Shown: one piece after another, positions 27,726-36,333 of the stretch
How positions within the stretch are numbered: the first letter of the stretch is position 1
Layout: each line of letters starts with the position of its first letter
Assembly: GCF_030499535.1 (NCBI RefSeq)
Contig: NZ_JASTLB010000001.1
Coordinates: 2,170,001-2,234,000 of the forward strand
Length of the DNA: 64,000 nt
Origin: Streptomyces sp. TG1A-8
GTDB lineage: Bacteria; Actinomycetota; Actinomycetes; Streptomycetales; Streptomycetaceae
Reading direction: 5' to 3'
Made by a program: the position numbers and the translations under genes
The notes under the pieces: generated by a model
The model's database searches: none
Told to the model about the DNA's origin: nothing
The model's input: the letters and a program-made list of their open reading frames with translations, nothing else

Positions 27726-27753
27726 GAGGATCTTGCGTTTCCGCAGATCCGAG

Positions 27754-27825
27754 CTGGTCTACCTGGACTCGAACCAAGACTAACTGAACCAGAATCAGTC
27801 GTGCTGCCAATTACACCATAGACCA
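27754..27825 (-). tRNA. tRNA-Gln (CUG)
   Basis: 72-nt cloverleaf: acceptor TGGTCTA/TAGACCA, anticodon stem with loop TTCTGGT, anticodon CUG, T-arm TTGGTTCGAGTCCAG, discriminator G. Streptomyces lacks GlnRS; this tRNA should be charged with Glu by GltX and amidated by GatCAB. Confidence 0.97.
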
Positions 27826-27845
27826 ATGATGGTTTAGACCAGTCG

Positions 27846-27918
27846 TACCCCCGACCGGATTCGAACCGGCGCTACCGCCTTGAGAGGGCGGCGTGCTAGG
27901 CCGCTACACAACGGGGGC
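27846..27918 (-). tRNA. tRNA-Glu (CUC)
   Basis: Identical in sequence to the copy at 27653-27725: acceptor GCCCCCG, anticodon stem CCGCC/GGCGG, anticodon CUC. Confidence 0.97.
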
Positions 27919-27947
27919 CCTAGCGATTCCGACTTGATCGGAACCAG

Positions 27948-28020
27948 TACCCCCGACCGGATTCGAACCGGCGCTACTGCCTTGAGAGGGCAGCGTGCTA
28001 GGCCGCTACACAACGGGGGC
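27948..28020 (-). tRNA. tRNA-Glu (CUC), variant anticodon stem
   Basis: Same as the other two tRNA-Glu genes except that the anticodon stem is CTGCC/GGCAG in place of CCGCC/GGCGG, a compensatory pair change that keeps the stem. Anticodon CUC. Confidence 0.97.
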
Positions 28021-28041
28021 TTTGCAGATGAGCTCTGCGAG

Positions 28042-28113
28042 CTGGCCTACCTGGACTCGAACCAAGACTAACTGAACCAGAATCAGTCGTGCTGCCAATT
28101 ACACCATAGGCCA
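28042..28113 (-). tRNA. tRNA-Gln (CUG), variant acceptor stem
   Basis: First gene of the cluster in transcription order. Differs from the other tRNA-Gln by TGGCCTA/TAGGCCA versus TGGTCTA/TAGACCA in the acceptor stem, a compensatory pair change. Anticodon CUG. The 296 bases up to gltX hold nothing else I can assign. Confidence 0.97.
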
Positions 28114-28409
28114 CTGGAACTCAATCCCTCGCGGGGACCTCGTTCTAGATCGCTCCTCCGGATCCCGGCCTCTCGGCCCGCTCCCCGGCGGCGCAGGAAG
28201 AACATTACCCGAAGGTGGACGGGGCTCCAAAACGAGTATCCGGAGCGGGTGGCGCGGGGAGTTCGGCGACGCGGTTCCCGGCCCGCAGGAGGCGGGCACG
28301 GGCGGCCGGCGCGGCGGCCCGGCACCTCCGCGGCGGCCGGCCGTCCGCCGCCACGGCGGAGGGGCGGCGCCCGGAGATCCGGGTACCGCCCCTCACGGCG
28401 TGGTGCCGG

Positions 28410-29894
28410 TTACGAAGCCAGCTTCGCCAGCGCGGCGTCGATCCTGGCCAGCGTCTTCTCCTTGCCCAGGACCTCCAGGGACTCGAAGAGGGGCAGGCCG
28501 ACCGTGCGGCCGGTGACGGCGACGCGGACCGGCGCCTGGGCCTTGCCCAGCTTCAGACCGTGGGCCTCGCCGGCGGCCAGGACGGCCTCCTTGAGGGACT
28601 CGGCCGACGCCCAGTCCGCGGACCGAAGCTTCTCGCGGGCCGTGCGCAGCAGGGCGTCGCTGCCCTCCTTCATCGCCTTCGTCCAGCTCGCCTCGTCAAA
28701 GACCGGCTCCGGCAGGAAGAGGAAGTCGACGTTGTCGGTGATCTCGGAGAGGACCTTGAGGCGGGTCTGGGCGTGCGGGGCGATCGCCTGCCACTTGACC
28801 TCGTCGAAGTCCTCCGGCGCCCAGGGGGCGAACGGGGCCTTCAGCCACGTCCGGCAGCGCTCGGTGAAGTCCTTCACGTCGAGCATGCGGACGTGGTCGG
28901 CGTTGATCGCCTCGCACTTCTTCAGGTCGAAGCGCGCCGGGTTGGGGTTGACGTCGGCGATGTCGAAGGCCGCGACCACCTCGTCGACGGAGAAGACGTC
29001 CCGGTCGGCGGAGAGCGACCAGCCGAGCAGCGACAGGTAGTTGAGCAGGCCCTCGGGCAGGAAGCCCTGCTCGCGGTAGAGGTTGAGCGAGGCCTGCGGG
29101 TCGCGCTTGGAGAGTTTCTTGTTGCCCTCGCCCATCACGTACGGCAGGTGCCCGAAGCGGGGGATCTCCTTGGCGACGCCCAGTTCGATCAGTGCCTTGT
29201 ACAGGGCGATCTGCCGGGGGGTGGAGGAGAGCAGGTCCTCGCCGCGCAGGACGTGGGTGATCTCCATCAGGGCGTCGTCGACCGGGTTGACCAGCGTGTA
29301 CAGCGGGGCGCCGTTCGCGCGGACGATGCCGTAGTCCGGGACGTTCTCGGGGAGGTACGTGATCTCGCCGCGGACCAGGTCGGTGAAGGTGATCGCCTCG
29401 TCGGGCATGCGGAAGCGGACGATCGGGGTGCGGCCCTGGGCCCGGTACCGCTCGGCCTGCTCGGCGCTCAGGTCACGGCAGTGGCCGTCGTAGCCGGAGG
29501 GTCGGCCGGCGGCGCGGGCGGCCTCGCGGCGGGTGTCGAGCTCCTCCTGGGAGCAGTAGCAGTGGTAGGCGTAGCCGCCGTCGAGCAGCTTGCGGGCGAC
29601 GTCGGCGTACAGGTCCATGCGCTGCGACTGGCGGTAGGGCGCGTGCGGGCCGCCGATCTCGGGGCCCTCGTCCCAGTCGAAGCCGAGCCAGCGCATCGCG
29701 TCGAGCAGCTGGTCGTACGACTCCTCCGAGTCGCGGGCCGCGTCGGTGTCCTCGATGCGGAAGACCAGGGTGCCCTGGTGGTGCCGGGCGAACGCCCAGT
29801 TGAACAGGGCGGTGCGGACCAGGCCCACGTGGGGGTTACCGGTGGGCGAGGGGCAGAAACGGACGCGTACGGGGGAGCCGGGTGCGCTAGCCAC
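28410..29894 (-). CDS. gltX: Glutamyl-tRNA synthetase
   Basis: Class I synthetase; in actinobacteria non-discriminating, charging tRNA-Glu and tRNA-Gln. HIGH-like motif [11 protein letters not shown] (residues about 14-24), KMSKS-like motif KKLSKRD (about 254-260), and [20 protein letters not shown] are all present. 494 residues. The GTG at 29894 ([13 protein letters not shown]) matches my recollection of orthologues; a TTG at 29903 is an alternative. Its start overlaps the upstream FAH-family stop by 8 bases (GTGGCTAG), so both share an operon. The downstream tRNA-Gln/Glu genes are on the same strand. Confidence 0.97.
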   Translation of the reverse strand: MASAPGSPVRVRFCPSPTGNPHVGLVRTALFNWAFARHHQGTLVFRIEDTDAARDSEESYDQLLDAMRWLGFDWDEGPEIGGPHAPYRQSQRMDLYADVARKLLDGGYAYHCYCSQEELDTRREAARAAGRPSGYDGHCRDLSAEQAERYRAQGRTPIVRFRMPDEAITFTDLVRGEITYLPENVPDYGIVRANGAPLYTLVNPVDDALMEITHVLRGEDLLSSTPRQIALYKALIELGVAKEIPRFGHLPYVMGEGNKKLSKRDPQASLNLYREQGFLPEGLLNYLSLLGWSLSADRDVFSVDEVVAAFDIADVNPNPARFDLKKCEAINADHVRMLDVKDFTERCRTWLKAPFAPWAPEDFDEVKWQAIAPHAQTRLKVLSEITDNVDFLFLPEPVFDEASWTKAMKEGSDALLRTAREKLRSADWASAESLKEAVLAAGEAHGLKLGKAQAPVRVAVTGRTVGLPLFESLEVLGKEKTLARIDAALAKLAS

Positions 29895-30672
29895 GCTTGA
29901 CAACCTTGTTGGTGAGAGTGCCGATGCCTTCGATGGTGACGGCGACCTCGTCGCCGACGTTCAGGGGGCCGACCCCCGCGGGGGTGCCGGTGAGGATGAC
30001 GTCACCGGGGAGCAGGGTCATGGCCTCGGAGATGTTGACGACCAGGTCCTCGATGGAGTGGATCATCTCGCTCGTGCGGCCCAGCTGGCGCTGTTCACCG
30101 TTGACGGTGAGCTGGACGGTCAGGTCGTTCGCGCGGTCCAGGTCCAGGTCCGTCTCCACCCAGGGGCCGAGCGGGCAGGAGGTGTCGAAGCCCTTGGCGC
30201 GGGCCCACTGCTTCTCGCGCCGCTGCACGTCGCGGGCGGTGACGTCGTTGGCGCAGGTGTATCCGAAGACGACGTCCTTGACGCGCTCGCGCGGGACCTC
30301 CCGGCACATGCGGCCGATGACGACGGCCAGCTCGGCCTCGTGGTGCAGCTCCTCGGAGAACGGCGGGTACTGGATGTCGTCGCCGGGCCCGGTGACCGAG
30401 GTGGACGGCTTGAAGAAGGCGAACGGGACCTCGGGCACCTCGTTGCCCAGCTCCTTGGCGTGGTCGGCGTAGTTGCGGCCGAACGCCACGACCTTGTTGG
30501 GGAGCACCGGGGGGAGCAGCCTGACCTTGCTCAGCGGCACCTTCGTCCCGGACAGCTCGTAGTCCGCGAACGGGATGCCCCTGATGATGTCGAGGACGAG
30601 TTCGTCCTGCTTGTCGCCCTCGACCGCGCCGAAGGCGACGTTCCCGTCGATGGAGAACCTGGCGATGCGCAC
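29887..30672 (-). CDS. Fumarylacetoacetate hydrolase (FAH) family protein
   Basis: FAH-fold enzyme; family members act as hydrolases, decarboxylases or isomerases on 2-keto acids such as oxaloacetate, acylpyruvates or homoprotocatechuate intermediates. Signs: [34 protein letters not shown], metal ligands in [33 protein letters not shown] and the C-terminal [21 protein letters not shown]. 261 residues. The GTG at 30672 gives [15 protein letters not shown]. The exact substrate cannot be told from sequence; acylpyruvase or oxaloacetate decarboxylase activity is plausible. Translationally coupled to gltX. Confidence 0.9.
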   Translation of the reverse strand: MRIARFSIDGNVAFGAVEGDKQDELVLDIIRGIPFADYELSGTKVPLSKVRLLPPVLPNKVVAFGRNYADHAKELGNEVPEVPFAFFKPSTSVTGPGDDIQYPPFSEELHHEAELAVVIGRMCREVPRERVKDVVFGYTCANDVTARDVQRREKQWARAKGFDTSCPLGPWVETDLDLDRANDLTVQLTVNGEQRQLGRTSEMIHSIEDLVVNISEAMTLLPGDVILTGTPAGVGPLNVGDEVAVTIEGIGTLTNKVVKRG

Positions 30673-31079
30673 GGGATCCTTGCGCCCCTCATGAGAACCG
30701 GCGTACTGACGCCCCAGGTTAACCGGTCGGGCGGCCCGGCGGTCGGTCGGTGCGGCGTGGCGGCGGGGGTCGTTCCGGCGCGGAGTTCCCGCGTGTCCGG
30801 ACGCCGGATTCCGGACTCCCGCCGCCCGGAAAGTCCCGTTCCCCCGCCGCCACGGCGCCCGCGGCCACGGCAACGACGCCGGTCACGGCCGTACGGCCGC
30901 GCACACGGGGCTCCGGACGCCATCCTCGCGGGGTCGGAGGAGGACGTGTGGAGTCGCGGCGGACGCCACGGGGAGGGGGGAAGAGGGGAAGGACGGAAGA
31001 GAGCGGAGAAGGGGGAACCGCAGTGCCGGGGCCGGGCGCGGGCGGCGGGGCCGGACGGCGGGCACCGGAAAAGATATAA
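30673..31079. other. Gene-free stretch upstream of FAH-gltX operon
   Basis: About 400 bases with no convincing gene: all six frames look random. Purine-rich runs (GGGGGGAAGAGGGGAAGGACGG, near 30975) stand out. The promoter of the FAH-gltX operon should lie near 30700, but no clear boxes were seen. Confidence 0.4.
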
Positions 31080-31131
31080 GGGGCGCGGCCGGGGGACCAC
31101 CACGAGGCGGGTGGTCCCCCGGCCGCGCCCC
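31080..31131 (-). terminator. Very strong intrinsic terminator of the TANPRRT small gene
   Basis: Perfect 22-bp arms (31080-31101 and 31110-31131, GGGGCGCGGCCGGGGGACCA...) with an 8-nt loop. On the minus strand it is followed directly by TTATATCTTTT, a rare T-rich tail for this genome. It begins 20 bases past the small gene's stop. Confidence 0.88.
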
Positions 31132-31151
31132 ACGGGCGTGCCGCCCGTTCG

Positions 31152-31340
31152 TCACTCGTCGGCCGCCGCCTGGACCGGAACCTCCATCAGCACGGTGCGC
31201 CTGGGGTTCGCCGTCTGGGCGGGGAGGTCGACGCGGTGCTCCGGCAGCTCGGGCATCTGCAGCTGCTCAGCGTCCTTCAGGTGTGCCAGGGTCGTGCGCC
31301 GCGGGTTGGCTGTGGTGCGGAACATCATCGTCGTCTTCAC
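31152..31340 (-). CDS. Small protein with duplicated TANPRRT motif, 62 aa, function unknown
   Basis: The protein starts MKTTMMFRTTANPRRTTLAH and contains TANPRRTTL at residues 10-18 and TANPRRTVL at 43-51, with an acidic, Pro-containing middle (DAEQLQMPELPEHRVDLP) and an acidic end (QAAADE). No signal peptide, no cysteine, no membrane segment. The GTG at 31340 has AGGA 9 nt upstream; the frame is open to 31394, but without a better start. A very strong terminator with a T tract follows, supporting a real, highly expressed short mRNA. I do not recognise a family. It could be a precursor peptide or a small regulatory protein, but no modification enzymes or transporters flank it; the neighbours are the FAH-gltX operon and conservon 1 (divergent). 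Confidence 0.75.
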   Translation of the reverse strand: MKTTMMFRTTANPRRTTLAHLKDAEQLQMPELPEHRVDLPAQTANPRRTVLMEVPVQAAADE

Positions 31341-31451
31341 CGTTGTGTCCTGTGACCTCGTCGCATCGGGTTGGCAGGGCGCGCCATCTTGCAAAGCGTC
31401 AGGCTAAACATCCGTTTCCCCGTCATCCCTGCGAACTTCCCATGATCGATG

Positions 31452-31467
31452 TGTGAGTTTGCTCACG
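31452..31467. promoter_or_regulatory. CRP-like palindrome
   Basis: TGTGAGTTTGCTCACG matches the TGTGA-N6-TCACA pattern at 9 of 10 defined positions. It lies 112 bases upstream of the TANPRRT gene and 440 bases upstream of cvnA1. Binding by the Streptomyces Crp is inference. Confidence 0.35.
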
Positions 31468-31858
31468 AATCGAAGGACAAAACCGTCAATCCCGGCCGAC
31501 AACCGCCCTCGAGGAAACGGACATTGCGCGCGTGAAGCTCTCATTCCGCTCCTGATCATGGCGACTGGGACAGCGGACGCCCGACGACGACTCGCAGGAG
31601 AAAGACCGTTTTGGACGAGATGGGCTTCCACCCCTCGTAATCCGGTCCTCACATTCCGTCACGGAGGTCACCGCTCGGGGCGCGGCCCTTGTTGGAGATC
31701 CGGCACTGTGCTGGAATTCCACGGACCGCCGCGGGAACGAACCGGCGCAGGGGGCGCGACGCAGCGCCGAGCGGCGGCCAGACAGGGGGAACCAGCGCCG
31801 GTCACTCAAGACCACACGGGGGGCGTATTCAGGGCGCTCTCCACGACGCCGACACCGT

Positions 31859-31880
31859 GCCCCTCCGCGAGCGGAGGGGC
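31859..31880 (+). other. Hairpin just upstream of cvnA1
   Basis: GCCCCTCCGC-GA-GCGGAGGGGC: perfect 10-bp arms with a 2-nt centre, ending 25 bases before the cvnA1 GTG. In the mRNA it would sit just ahead of the ribosome binding site and may tune translation. Confidence 0.45.
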
Positions 31881-31905
31881 GCCTGGTCCAGAGGTTGCGA
31901 CGCTA

Positions 31906-34900
31906 GTGCAGGGACGTTTCAAGAGGGATGGCAGTGCTTCGGCGGAGCCGGAGCCGCACGGCGGGACCGGCCGCGGTTCCTCGCCCCAGCACGCCCAGAA
32001 CCCGGGTCCGGGCCCGTCCGCCGACGGCGCCGGGCGCCACGGCGCGTCGTCTGCCAGGGGTTCGTCGAAGGCCGGCGGCCCCGCGCCGTCCGCGAAGGCG
32101 GCCAAGACGGCGCCGACCGGCGCCGGCTCGCGCCTGGCCCTGCGCAACTGGCGCATCTCCACGCGCCTGGTGTCGCTGCTCGCACTGCCGGTGGTCGCGG
32201 CGACCTCGCTGGGCGCGCTGCGCATCAACCAGTCCTTGGACGACATCCAGCAGCTCGACAACATGAAGCTGCTGACCGACATGACCAAGCGGGCCACCGA
32301 GCTGGCCGCCGCGCTCCAGGAGGAGCGCGACCAGTCCGCCGGTCCGCTGGCGCACGGCCTGAAGGCCAGCGACTACACCGTCAAGGGCTACCGGGAGAAG
32401 ACCGACCGGGCCCGGCAGAACTTCGAGGACGCCACCGAGGAGATCGACGACGCCAGCAGGAACGGCCACCTGCAGGGCGTCCGCGACACCGTGGTCGGGC
32501 TGGTCAGCCAGCTGGACACGCTGGCCAAGGTGCGCAGCAGCGCCTACCAGTCGGAGCAGAACTCGACCCAGACGATCGAGGCGTACCACCGGCTGATCAC
32601 CCAGCTGATCGACCTCTCCCAGTCCATGGCGGAGGCCTCCAGCAACCCGGAGATGATCGAGCGCACCCGCGCCCTGGCCGCGTTCTCCACCGCCAAGGAG
32701 TACGCGTCCGTGCAGCGCGCCGTCATCGCCGCGGCCCTGAACTCCACGAACACCAAGAAGGGCAAGCTCTCGGAGAACGACCGCCTCTACGGCGAGTCGG
32801 CGTACGAGAGCGAGGGCTCGGAGCTGGCGATCTTCCGGAAGATCTACGCCAGCCAGAACGCCGAGGAACTCCTCAAGCCGATCGAGCAGGGCAACCCGAC
32901 GATCGAGTCGGCCGACCTGTACGCCAAGCGCTCCCTGGCCTCCCCGGACGGTCTCACCGACCAGCCCGCCCGCTCCTACCGCGACTGGGTGGACGACAGC
33001 TCGACCAAGATCGAGCAGATGAAGAAGATCGAGCACACGCTGCTCGAGGACATGGAGCAGAAGGCCCGCGAGCTGCGCAGCGCCTCCGAGCGCGACGCGA
33101 TCATCTCCGGTGCGCTGATCCTGCTCGTGCTCGGCATCTCGCTCGTCGGCGCGTTCGTCGTGGCCCGGTCCATGATCCTCTCGCTGCGGCGGCTGCAGGA
33201 GACCGCCACCAAGGTGGCCCAGGACCGGCTGCCCGAACTGGTCAAGCAGTTGTCGGAGGCCGACCCGCAGGACGTGGACACCTCCGTGCAGTCGGTCGGC
33301 GTGCACTCCCGGGACGAGATCGGCCAGGTGGCCGCGGCCTTCGACGACGTGCACCGCGAGGCGGTCCGCCTGGCCGCCGAGCAGGCCCTGCTGCGGGGCA
33401 ACGTCAACGCGATGTTCACCAACCTCTCGCGCCGCTCCCAGGGCCTGATCCAGCGCCAGCTGTCGCTGATCTCCGAGCTGGAGTCCCGCGAGGCCGACCC
33501 CGACCAGTTGTCCTCGCTGTTCAAGCTCGACCACCTCGCGACCCGCATGCGCCGCAACGGCGAGAACCTCCTCGTCCTCGCCGGCGAGGAGCCCGGCCGC
33601 CGCTGGACCCGGCCGGTCCCGCTGGTCGACGTGCTCCGTGCCGCCGCCTCCGAGGTGGAGCAGTACGAGCGCATCGAGCTGGCCTCGGTCCCGACCACCG
33701 AGGTCGCCGGCCGCGTCGTCAACGACCTCGTGCACCTGCTCGCCGAGCTGCTGGAGAACGCGACCTCGTTCTCCTCCCCGCAGACCAAGGTCAAGGTCAC
33801 CGGCCACGCGCTGCCCGATGGCCGGGTGCTGATCGAGATCCACGACACCGGCATCGGCCTCTCCCCCGAGGACCTCGCGGCGATCAACGAGCGGCTCGCC
33901 TCGCCGCCCACCGTGGACGTCTCGGTCTCCCGTCGCATGGGCCTCTTCGTGGTCGGCCGGCTCTCGCAGCGCCACGGCATCCGCATCCAGCTGCGCCCGT
34001 CGGACTCCGGCGGTACGACCGCGCTGGTCATGCTGCCCGTCGACGTGGCCCAGGGCGGCAAGAAGCCCGCTCCCGGCAAGCCCGGCGCCCCCGGGGCGGG
34101 CGGCGGTCCGGCGGCCGCGCAGGCCGCGGCCGGGGCGGCCGCCGCCCGGCGCAACGGCGGCGCCCTCGGCGGCGCGCCGGCCGGCGGTGGACGTCTCGGT
34201 GCCGGTCCCGGTGCGCGCGGTCAGGTCGGCGCCGGCCAGGGGTCCCGGGCCGCGCTGCCCGGCGCCGGCCAGGGCGGCCGTCCCGGTGCGCCGGGCGGGG
34301 CGCGTGGTCCGCAGGGTCCGGGTGCCGGTGCGCCGCAGCAGGACCGGCCGGTCCCGGCGGGTTCCGGTGCGGGCGGCTTCGGCGCCGGCGGCTTCGGCGC
34401 GGGCGGTCCGGACGCGGGCGGCTTCGGCGGCCGGGCGCCGGGTGCCGGGCAGGACCTGCAGGCCGCACGGCCCGGCGGTCCGCAGCAGGACCTCTTCGGC
34501 GGTCGCGGCCAGGTCCCGACCCGTGGTGGTGCCGGCGCCCCCGACCAGGGCCGCCAGCCGCAGCTGCCGCCGCGCGGCGGTCCACGGGCCGAACTGCCCG
34601 GCGCCACCGCGCAGTCGCGCGCCGCGGACTGGAACAACGGGGGCGCCCTGCCGTCGCGCGCCTCGATGGACGCCCCCCGCGGTCACGACGAGCAGGACCC
34701 GGCGCAGACCGCGCCCATGCCGCGCATCGACGACCGGCAGGGTCCGGGCTCGACCGCGGAGATGCCGCGGATCGACGCGCAGGGTCCGGCCGTGACGGGT
34801 GAGTTCCCGCGCGCCGACCTGAGCGGCGTCAACGGCTCCCGGCAAACCGGCCAGTTCGCCCGTCCCGGCGCCGAGGACCCCCAGCAGACGGGTCAGTTCC

Positions 34901-35799
34901 AGAGCCCGGGTCCGGAAGGTCCGCAGCAAACCGGCCAGTTCGCCCGTCCTGGTACCCAAGGTTCCCAGAACACCGGCCAGTTCCAGCGACCGGGCACCGA
35001 GAACCCGCAGCAGACCGGCCAGTTCCAGCGGCCCGGTACCCAACAGGGCAACGGCGAGTTCGTGCGCTCGGACGTCTTCGGCTCCCCTGCCGCCGGGGAG
35101 CAGGGCGGTGCGCAGGACCCGGAACGGTTCGCGGCCCCGCAGGCCTACGACGGCGGGTTCGACAACGGGTTCGGCGGCGGCTTCGACGCCGGCTCCACCG
35201 GACAGCACGCGCTGCCCGGCCGCCGGGACCCCTCGCGCACGGGCCAGTTCGAGCGGCCGCAGCCGCCCGGCCGGGACGGCTTCGGCGGCCCGCGCCCGCA
35301 GGCCCCGCAGGCCCGCCCGGTCCACCACGAGCCGGAGGCCCTGCCGCCGGCCACCGGCCCGGGCGACGGCCGGACCCCGCTGTACGACACTCTGGAGACC
35401 AACTGGTTCCACGGCGGCCAGCAGGAACGGCAGCCGGACCCCGCGCCGGCCGCCCCCGCCCAGCAGCCGCAGTCCCCGGCGCCGGCTCCCCAGCGTTCCG
35501 CCACCAGCTCCTGGCGCACCTCGCCGAACGACGAACTCGTCCGGCAGGCCGAGCGCGTGCGGCAGCCCGCGGCGGGTGGTGTCACCACCTCCGGCCTGCC
35601 GCGCCGGGTGCCCCGCGCGAACCTCGTCCCGGGCACCGCCCAGCAGCAACAGCACCAAGCCGGTCCGCAGGTCTCGCGTGCGCCTGACGACGTACGCGGC
35701 CGGCTGACCAATCTCCGTCGGGGCATCGCTCAGGGCCGTCAGGCCGGCAGCGGCCAGACCGGCAGCTTCCCGAGCCCCACTCACCAGCAGGAGCGTTAG
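31906..35799 (+). CDS. cvnA1: Conservon sensor ATPase CvnA (copy 1), 1,297 aa
   Basis: Membrane sensor histidine-kinase-like component of a conservon, the Streptomyces four-gene module proposed to act like a G-protein-coupled membrane complex. Order: disordered N-terminus (1-80), membrane segment (about 86-108, LVSLLALPVVAATSLGALR), extracytoplasmic nitrate-sensor-like region rich in helices (about 110-395), second membrane segment (about 400-424, ISGALILLVLGISLVGAFVV), HAMP (about 425-480), dimerisation helix with LDHLATRMRRNGENLLVLAG (His about 541), GHKL ATPase with N-box ELLENATSFSSP and DTGIGLSPEDL (about 610-715), then a 580-residue Gly/Pro/Gln-rich tail with 14-residue repeats. The GTG at 31906 (MQGRFKRDG) follows GAGG. 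Co-transcribed with cvnB1: stop and next start are adjacent. Confidence 0.93.
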   Translation: MQGRFKRDGSASAEPEPHGGTGRGSSPQHAQNPGPGPSADGAGRHGASSARGSSKAGGPAPSAKAAKTAPTGAGSRLALRNWRISTRLVSLLALPVVAATSLGALRINQSLDDIQQLDNMKLLTDMTKRATELAAALQEERDQSAGPLAHGLKASDYTVKGYREKTDRARQNFEDATEEIDDASRNGHLQGVRDTVVGLVSQLDTLAKVRSSAYQSEQNSTQTIEAYHRLITQLIDLSQSMAEASSNPEMIERTRALAAFSTAKEYASVQRAVIAAALNSTNTKKGKLSENDRLYGESAYESEGSELAIFRKIYASQNAEELLKPIEQGNPTIESADLYAKRSLASPDGLTDQPARSYRDWVDDSSTKIEQMKKIEHTLLEDMEQKARELRSASERDAIISGALILLVLGISLVGAFVVARSMILSLRRLQETATKVAQDRLPELVKQLSEADPQDVDTSVQSVGVHSRDEIGQVAAAFDDVHREAVRLAAEQALLRGNVNAMFTNLSRRSQGLIQRQLSLISELESREADPDQLSSLFKLDHLATRMRRNGENLLVLAGEEPGRRWTRPVPLVDVLRAAASEVEQYERIELASVPTTEVAGRVVNDLVHLLAELLENATSFSSPQTKVKVTGHALPDGRVLIEIHDTGIGLSPEDLAAINERLASPPTVDVSVSRRMGLFVVGRLSQRHGIRIQLRPSDSGGTTALVMLPVDVAQGGKKPAPGKPGAPGAGGGPAAAQAAAGAAAARRNGGALGGAPAGGGRLGAGPGARGQVGAGQGSRAALPGAGQGGRPGAPGGARGPQGPGAGAPQQDRPVPAGSGAGGFGAGGFGAGGPDAGGFGGRAPGAGQDLQAARPGGPQQDLFGGRGQVPTRGGAGAPDQGRQPQLPPRGGPRAELPGATAQSRAADWNNGGALPSRASMDAPRGHDEQDPAQTAPMPRIDDRQGPGSTAEMPRIDAQGPAVTGEFPRADLSGVNGSRQTGQFARPGAEDPQQTGQFQSPGPEGPQQTGQFARPGTQGSQNTGQFQRPGTENPQQTGQFQRPGTQQGNGEFVRSDVFGSPAAGEQGGAQDPERFAAPQAYDGGFDNGFGGGFDAGSTGQHALPGRRDPSRTGQFERPQPPGRDGFGGPRPQAPQARPVHHEPEALPPATGPGDGRTPLYDTLETNWFHGGQQERQPDPAPAAPAQQPQSPAPAPQRSATSSWRTSPNDELVRQAERVRQPAAGGVTTSGLPRRVPRANLVPGTAQQQQHQAGPQVSRAPDDVRGRLTNLRRGIAQGRQAGSGQTGSFPSPTHQQER
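34846..35055 (+). repeat. 42-bp tandem repeat coding TGQF units in CvnA1 tail
   Basis: Five 14-residue units in register: TGQFARPGAEDPQQ, TGQFQSPGPEGPQQ, TGQFARPGTQGSQN, TGQFQRPGTENPQQ and TGQFQRPGTQQGNG. More scattered TGQ/TGE-F copies occur on both sides (TGEFPRAD, TGQHALPG, TGQFERPQ). Confidence 0.85.
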
Positions 35800-36222
35800 T
35801 TGAGTCCGATGAGCCAGGCGGCACAGAACCTGAACTGGTTGATCACCAACTTCGTGGACAACACCCCCGGGGTGTCGCACACGGTGGTGGTCTCCGCCGA
35901 CGGCCTCCTGCTGGCGATGTCCGAGGGCTTTCCGCGGGACCGCGCCGACCAGCTCGCGGCCGTCGCCTCCGGGCTGACCTCGCTGACGGCCGGGGCGTCC
36001 CGGATTTTCGAGGGCGGCACCGTGTCGCAGACGGTCGTCGAGATGGAGCGGGGGTTCCTCTTCCTGATGTCGGTCTCCGACGGGTCGTCCCTCGCGGTCC
36101 TGGCCCACCCGGAATGCGACATCGGCCTCGTCGGCTACGAGATGGCACTGCTCGTCGACCGTGCGGGTGCGGTACTCACCCCGGACCTGCGCGCCGAACT
36201 CCAGGGCAGTCTGCTCCACTGA
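35800..36222 (+). CDS. cvnB1: Conservon roadblock/LC7 protein CvnB (copy 1), 140 aa
   Basis: Roadblock/LC7-fold protein, the family of MglB-like GTPase regulators; in conservons it bridges sensor and GTPase. Sequence: MSQAAQNLNWLITNFVDNTP, HTVVVSADGLLLAMSEGFPR, SSLAVLAHPECDIGLVGYEM. TTG at 35800, directly after the cvnA1 stop, is preferred because AGGAG lies 6 nt upstream; the second conservon has GTG at the equivalent place. ATG at 35809 is the alternative but is too far from the ribosome binding site. Confidence 0.93.
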   Translation: MSPMSQAAQNLNWLITNFVDNTPGVSHTVVVSADGLLLAMSEGFPRDRADQLAAVASGLTSLTAGASRIFEGGTVSQTVVEMERGFLFLMSVSDGSSLAVLAHPECDIGLVGYEMALLVDRAGAVLTPDLRAELQGSLLH

Positions 36223-36333
36223 CCGTCCCCGGCACCACCCGCCTCACGAAAACACCGTCCGGCCGCCACAATCCCCCCACCGGCCCCGTCAGACGGCACG
36301 ACTGACCGACCTGCTGTCCCGCCCGGAGGATTC

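Larger units (their letters stand above)
31341..31905. other. Divergent intergenic region between TANPRRT gene and conservon 1
   Basis: 565 bases of lower GC near 31395-31660 and no credible gene. It should hold the promoters of both the small minus-strand gene and cvnA1. A CRP-like palindrome (31452-31467) and a leader hairpin (31859-31880) are the only structures I can name. Confidence 0.4.

Noticed and set aside
31152..31340. TANPRRT protein as a RiPP precursor with a nearby cluster
   Set aside because: No cyclase, dehydratase, radical SAM, protease or transporter genes lie within reach in the window, so it is not called a RiPP.
31903..36219. 1,438-codon minus-strand frame across conservon 1
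   Set aside because: Shadow of cvnA1 and cvnB1, with low-complexity antisense sequence and no start signal.
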